From the NCBI RefSeq assembly GCF_028583425.1, contig NC_072800.1, positions 10,987,001 through 11,051,000 on the forward strand: a stretch of 64,000 nt of DNA, given 5' to 3'. The position numbers and the translations under genes are program-made. Under the pieces are notes generated by a model. The model saw nothing but the letters and a program-made list of their open reading frames with translations. It ran no database searches and was not told where the DNA came from. This DNA is from Eublepharis macularius. Its lineage: Eukaryota > Chordata > Lepidosauria > Squamata > Eublepharidae. The first letter of the stretch is position 1. Each line of letters opens with the position of its first letter. Below, piece after piece: positions 58,671 to 64,000 of the stretch.

Positions 58671-60460
58671 CATGCTGCCTTCCCTCCCTCCAAACTAGTA
58701 TCAGGGAAAAATAGGGCAAGTGATGCCAGAACTCCAATCCTAGTGAATCCCAGGAGTGACAACAGGTGGTATTACTGGAGCCACAGGACAAGTTCATCCC
58801 ATAATTATGTGAGCAAAACCCATTATGACCAACACAGGCCAACCACCATATACAGCTCCCCATCAGGTTCTTGGTAAGTCTCCTGGATTTATTCTTGACT
58901 GGGATTCCCAACACAAGAGGGGGGTCAGTCTAGCTCTTTTGGTAGGCCCCTCCATGCATTCACAACCATGCAGATTGCTCTTCTGCATGCAACCCCTCCC
59001 CTGCAACACCTTGTCCACTCAAATTTCTGTCCCACAAGCCCTTACAATATGACACAGTGGCAGTTCTTCTGTTACTGGCTGCCTCAGGCAAAGGGACACG
59101 GATCTCACCATCCTGTCCTCGAGCAATTCTCAGGACAACGAGATAGGCATCGTTTAGAATTCACATCACTGAAAGCACTCATGTGCGGTTTCACTGGCTA
59201 TTGCCCTGTGGCCTCTTGTGTTTATTGGGAAGTATACACAAGTTAGGATTTCTTTAAACAAGACAGTTTCCCACCATTGTTAAGCACAGAGCAATTAAAT
59301 GAGATTACCAAGAGCACAATGTGTAACTGTCCAATAGCTTATCAGTGCAAAGCATGTATTTGCTATTATTATTTTTAGCTTCAGGGAGACATAATTTTGT
59401 ATTTTAACTATCAAAGAATAAGAAAGTCCATCGTTGACTGCAAAAACAATCTTGAAAATGGTCTCGAAAATTTTGTAAATCTATAATCCTTTCAGTTGAA
59501 GAGGAGAATAAAATAATAAGAACATCTGGATGGCACCACAAATCACAACAATGTGTAGACCATTACTCTTATGACAGACATCTTCCCAAGGCATGTTGGT
59601 AATGTCCATAAATGGTACCAACTGGCACGCACTGGCTGAGAAAAGAGCAAATTACTCTGTGGGGCGGGTGGGGGGGAATATGAGTTTTGTAGTACATACA
59701 AGTGAGTATAATCCAAGCTGTGGAGACTATGCAATGAAAGTCCACTTACTTGTGTTGCAGCAGGAGAAACCTCAGAAGAAACTGAATTTGCAAGTTCTCA
59801 GGAGAAACCAGCTGTGCACTGAGCTAATTTGATAGAAGTCAGGATGCAATAAACCTTCCTTCCTGCCCTCTCCTCCGATATCCAGAACCTTTTCTCCATT
59901 AGACTGTGATTTTTAAAAAAGGGGGCAAATGTCCACTTTTGAAATTAAAAAAAATTAAATGTGGACAACCCATATACTCACAGATAAGTCAGTCTATCAA
60001 ATGTACTTCAAAAAGTAGAACGAAACCAAGTTCATCCTATGGTGCCATGCGCCCCTTCTCCCTAACCCCTGTTTTGAAGACACATTTGTATGCACCTTTG
60101 TCTTAAATCAAGTATCAAATCTCATTCTCCCAAGAAAATCTGCAGCTTTGCAGTTGCAGCACAGATGAAAACAAAGCACAGTCTTGCACTGCCCACTTGG
60201 TGCTCAAGATCAAGTCCTTGAACGAATCTTCACCAAGTTTCCCCAAAGTCTTTTCTGCATCTTGCAAAGAAGGACAATTTCACAACACTACATATTTAGG
60301 TGAAGAATGTGAAACACACGCAATGTACTGGTACGTTTGTTAACAGTCATGAACCCACATATACACGCCACAAACCAGGGTTTTCCTCTGCGTAAGGTGG
60401 AAAATAGCAAAGAGTTCCCAAAAGCTCACACACAGGAGCCTCCACTATATTCTTCACTGA
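58671..60460. other. Intronic sequence, nothing recognised
   Basis: No TIRs, promoters or LINE proteins recognised. Confidence 0.3.
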
Positions 60461-60510
60461 GGGCCGAGCTACAAGTGACGAATGACACTTCATCACTTGT
60501 AGCTTGGCTC
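60461..60510. mobile_element. 50-bp minimal family B MITE
   Basis: GGGCCGAGCTACAAGTGACG directly followed, after ten bases, by CATCACTTGTAGCTTGGCTC. TGA lies on each side (60458-60460 and 60511-60513). The element is little more than its two terminal repeats. Confidence 0.85.
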
Positions 60511-60634
60511 TGAGTACTGGGGCCATACTGAGTACTGGTGTCATGGGACAGCAATATGCTTAAGGCAGCGGAATTGTACCGCTTGATTATTTGGCTCAAG
60601 AAGCGGAGTGAACCAAAAGCAGGCATCAGCGAAC

Positions 60635-60823
60635 ATGCATGAAGCTGCTTTCTTCTGAGTCAGGCTATTAACATCAGTCTTGTCTACTCTGATGGGCAGC
60701 TCTCCCGGACCTCAAGCAGAACTCTTCCACCATATCTTTTCAGCCGGAGATGCTGGGCACTGAATGTGGGACCATCAGCAGGCAAAACACATGCTCTTCT
60801 ATTCTGCCACAGCTCCTCCCCAG
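60635..60823 (-). mobile_element. tRNA-derived SINE, decayed
   Basis: CATGAAGCTGCTTTCTTCTG, TCTTGTCTACTCTGATGG and GGAGATGCTGGGCACTGAAT are the complement of the SINE at 26596-26800. Confidence 0.65.
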
Positions 60824-61013
60824 AGAAAAGATTACAGTAAATTTTCTCTACGATGTGCTAATTTACATGAAGGGACTTTTTCACATCTGAGAGAATGTTT
60901 TTTTAAAATATCATAAACACAGAGAGAGAGAGAGAGAGAGACTGCTGTGGAGCAGTGCAGGGTTCTACGACCTCAGCTTATCACTTCATTCTGCGTTATG
61001 AGAAGTATAGCTT

Positions 61014-61213
61014 GGTGGTAGTAGAAAGTGCAGACAAGTCACAGCTGACTTTTGGCAAGTCCACTGGGGTTTTCAAGAAGTGATTTGCCATTGCCTGGCT
61101 CTGCCACCCTGGTTTTTGTTGGAGGTCTCCCATCCAATTAACTAGCCAAAGCCAACTCTGCTTAGCTTCTGAGATCTGACGAGATCAGGCTCTCCTGGGC
61201 TATCCAGGTCAGA
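61014..61213 (-). mobile_element. 5S-rRNA-derived SINE
   Basis: On the minus strand it starts TCTGACCTGGATAGCC, then CCTGATCTCGTCAGATCTCA, GAAGCTAAGCAG (A box) and TTGGATGGGAGACC (C box), which follow vertebrate 5S rRNA closely. The unrelated body (GGCAATGGCAAATCACTTC) ends with TCAGCTGTGACTTGTCTGC. RNA polymerase III would use the 5S-type internal promoter. Confidence 0.85.
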
Positions 61214-61817
61214 GCAGCTATAACTGAAAATTAATATTCTAGGTAAGGAAAAGTGAACATGGAAAGCTTAATGCCAGGAAGAAATTGACAGAGACAGTTC
61301 AGAGGTGACTTCTTCCAACTACCCCACATGCAAATTCATCCAACCTCTTCCTCTCATTTATCTATTTCTTCTTACAGTTATAACCCCCGGGCAGGAGAGT
61401 GAAAACAGCTCAAGAATGCTGACAGCGGTTGCTACGCACTGAAGCAGCGTCTAGGACGCTGGGGGGCTGCAGTGATATTGCTTAACCCTGACCGAAGGGA
61501 AAAAAAATACTTGAGAGTGAAGAGATCCCTGGTTGGGCGTGGCTGGAAACTGCCTGTGGCGACCTTCAGATTCAGTTAAGGACTGAAGGAAAGCATTGGG
61601 AGGGTCAAAGAGACCCTCAAAGTAGGCCGGTGAAATAAAAAAAAATGGAGCTTTCATTGAGAACATGTCACCAGCTGCAAAGAAGAAAAAGTGTATTTCA
61701 ATGAATATTTCACTTTGGCAGAACAGGAGAAAATACCAGAGAGAAAATATAAGAAAATACGATTTTATCCATTTCACCATGTGTGTCAATTTATGTCCTT
61801 TTCAGTGCTATTTGGAG

Positions 61818-62250
61818 AGCCAGTTTGGTGTAGTGGTTAAGAGCAACAGGACTCTAACCTGGGCCGTTTCCACACTACTTACCTTCATCCGGAATGCCGC
61901 AGAACATTGTGAAAAAAAACACAAGATAGTGTCTTCTTGCATGAGTTTTGCGTGATGTCGCACAAAACTCGCGCGAGAAAACGCGATCTTCTGCGTTTTT
62001 TCGCAACTTTCTGCAGCGTTCCGGATGAAGGTGTGTGGAAATGGCCCTGGAGAACCGGGTTTGATTCCCCACTCCTCCACTTAAAGCCAGCTGGGTGACC
62101 TTGGGTCAGCCACAGCTTCTTAGAGCTCTCTCAGCACCACCCCCCTCACAGGGTGTTTTGTTGTGGGGATAATAACAACACACTTTGTACCCCGCTCTGA
62201 GTGGGCGTTAAGTTGTCCCAAAGGGTGGTATATAAATCGAATGTTGTTGT
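61818..62250 (+). mobile_element. Sauria-type SINE split by a MITE
   Basis: The head AGCCAGTTTGGTGTAGTGG with A box TGGTTAAGAG is separated by the insert at 61863-62045 from GAACCGGGTTTGATTCCCC (B box). The body and tail follow (CTCTGAGTGGGCGTTAAG, GGTGGTATATAAATCG). With the insert removed it aligns end to end with 62629-62888. Confidence 0.88.
61863..62045. mobile_element. MITE nested in the SINE
   Basis: Ends GCCGTTTCCACAC and GTGTGGAAATGGC pair with one mismatch. CCTGG occurs at both junctions (61858-61862 and 62046-62050), a candidate 5-bp duplication. Inner arms CTTCATCCGGAATGCCGC and GCGTTCCGGATGAAG also pair, and the centre is CpG-rich (CTCGCGCGAGAAAACGCG). Relatives at 19132 and 32690. 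Confidence 0.8.
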
Positions 62251-62628
62251 TACCTCAACACCGTAAAAATTACCTCAGCACTGTAAGCTGACACAGTGCA
62301 ATTTAGAAAATACTACAAGAGGAGGCATGAAACACCACAGGATAACTGACTTCATCAGTGTTGAGAAATACATGTCTATGTATTCTCTCAAGGAACAGGA
62401 GACTGTTCCTTTCCTTCAGCAAAGTAGAAAGCATGAAAAAATACAAAGATCTTCTAGCGTAAACCTATAACAAATGACGTTAACATTCTGGAACTTGTAA
62501 AAAAAACAGAAACTTCCAATATGAACAAAGTAGCATTGTCACCGGTATAGCATAGCACGTAAGGACACAGAATGCATCCACACATTTGTGGCAGGTAATA
62601 TAGCAATCATTCTCAATTGAATTCTCCT

Positions 62629-62888
62629 AGCCAGTCTGATGTAGTGGTTAAGAGCGGCAGGTCTCTAATCTGGAGAGCTGGGTTTGATTCCCCACTCCTC
62701 TGCCTGAAGCCAGCTTGGGTGATCTTGGGTCAATCACAGCTCTTTCAGAGCTCTCTCAGCCCCATCTACCTCACAAGGTGATTGTCATCAGGATAATAAC
62801 AACACACTTTGTAAACCACTCTGAGTGGGCGTTAAGTTGTCCTGAAGGGTAGTATATAAATCAAATGTTATTATTATTTATTATTATG
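62629..62888 (+). mobile_element. Sauria-type tRNA-derived SINE
   Basis: AGCCAGTCTGATGTAGTGG, A box TGGTTAAGAGCGG, B box GGGTTTGATTCCCC, body CAGCCCCATCTACCTCAC, and a tail ATATAAATC followed by (TTA)n. Full length. Confidence 0.88.
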
Positions 62889-63446
62889 TGGACAAGACAC
62901 TCCAGTTGCAAATATTTGCTACAGGGCAATATCCAACATTTTGTGGATGCAGGCATAGACTTTCAAGCAAAAGAGTTATTTCAAATCCTCAGGGTTTTTT
63001 TTTTCTTCCCCTAAGAGAGTGTTGTGATGGAAACGGGTGTAAATTCACCTCAGGTGTCTGGCTAAACCCATTTCTGCCAATTGTGTTAGGCCTTCCCCAC
63101 TGAGGAAAAGTTCAGCCATACTTCCTTCATTTCCTATCTTAACCTCCTGTTTAGCAACCTAAAAAAAATGTAAACAGATGTTATAATTCACCCCCAGCAC
63201 TGGTTGCTATAGTGACTCTCCTACAGTTGCAGTGTTTGGGGGAGTGTTTTGCAGGAAACACAGTTGTAGTTCTAAAAAATTTTGAAAAATGTCCTGGTGA
63301 GCCTCTCTTCACCCTCTGCCCAGTTAACGCTATACCACAAAAAGTTCAAACAGAGACAAAAACAAAGATGGCTTGTCTGGCAACAGAGCAGATGGACCTG
63401 AAGGCCACAGAGAGGATCTTAGCCAACGATTTAGCCAGTCTGCCAA
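62889..63446. other. Intronic sequence, nothing recognised
   Basis: Unassigned. A decayed piece of the tRNA-type SINE follows at 63447-63520 (GAAGCCGCCTTCTAGTGACT, minus orientation). Confidence 0.3.
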
Positions 63447-63922
63447 CACCTGAACATAGGAAGCCGCCTTCTAGTGACTCAAGCCATTGGTCTACTCCAA
63501 CTGGAAGGGAGAGCTTGCCCAATTAGCTCTGGGACAGAAGGAGGGAATAGCAAGGACAACAGCCAAGGAAGGACAACAGTCAAGGAGGCCATCTTATATC
63601 AACCGGTCAAAGGAGACTAGGTGATAATCTCAGCCACGAGAGAACTTGCCCATGCTCTTTGCCCGCACAGAAGCCAGGTCAGATCCAGATCCAGGAAAAC
63701 TTCTCATATACCCTGACTTACCTCACAGGAATTTTGTGAGGGAAAATGGAGGAGGAGTGCTCTAAGCTACCTTGAGGGAACAGGGACATAAAAATGAGAT
63801 GGACAGACTTGGCAAGAGCCTCATTAGCAAAGACTGGTCCACCCAACATCAGGGTTGAGGATGGGTTCTGCCCTTGCTGCCACAACATTCCCAGAGGGAG
63901 CGGATATTTGCAGAATAATATA

Positions 63923-64000
63923 GAGCCAAGCTGCAAGTAACGAATGACACTTGCCTGGCAAGTGAACAGACTCACATGTATTCCTCCCTGTTCACTTGCC
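63923..64000. mobile_element. TIR MITE, family B, cut by the window edge
   Basis: GAGCCAAGCTGCAAGTAACG then GGCAAGTGAACAGACTCACA, the short form. The right half lies beyond the window. Confidence 0.7.

Noticed and set aside
61014..61213. A true 5S rRNA gene
   Set aside because: Only the promoter-containing central part resembles 5S; the 3' half is SINE body.
61818..62888. tRNA genes suggested by the A and B boxes
   Set aside because: No acceptor stem or cloverleaf closes; the sequences continue into SINE bodies and tails.

Overview
The window is vertebrate nuclear DNA with intron-split genes and dense transposon content. The repeat set points to a squamate reptile: tRNA-derived SINEs that resemble Sauria SINEs, 5S-rRNA-derived SINEs, L1, CR1 and L2-like LINEs, and many hAT-type MITEs. 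The species cannot be named from the sequence alone.

Layout. From 1 to about 9.4 kb lies the 3' end of a plus-strand coiled-coil gene. Five exons (1262-1394, 2318-2520, 4638-4764, 6619-6730, 7949-8105) join with consistent phase into 243 codons and a stop. I call it CEP72, mainly because the next gene, on the opposite strand, is unmistakably TPPP: exon 2 at 36124-36274 and terminal exon 3 at 30662-30856. In mammals CEP72 and TPPP are tail-to-tail neighbours, and the same convergent order is seen here. The first coding exon of TPPP is not in the window, so everything from 36275 to 64000 is probably one TPPP intron, at least 27.7 kb long. The TPPP 3' UTR runs leftwards from 30661. A well-formed polyadenylation signal on the minus strand at 19609-19614 is a candidate end.

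Between the two genes (about 9.4-19.6 kb) lie a repeat of unknown type, a 5.7-kb full-length but frameshifted L1 with a 12-bp target-site duplication, a hAT MITE and a fragment of a second LINE endonuclease. The TPPP intron is mostly transposon debris: CR1 and L2-like LINE pieces, several SINE families, and at least five MITE families, many with exact target-site duplications and some nested in one another.

No CRISPR array, operon, viral gene or obvious new enzymatic system is present. The most unusual material is structural: a 1-kb hAT element built of quasi-palindromic blocks, a 50-bp element that is little more than two terminal repeats, a 221-bp tandem triplication of a MITE, a 179-bp-arm gapless palindrome, and a MITE lodged between the A and B boxes of a SINE.
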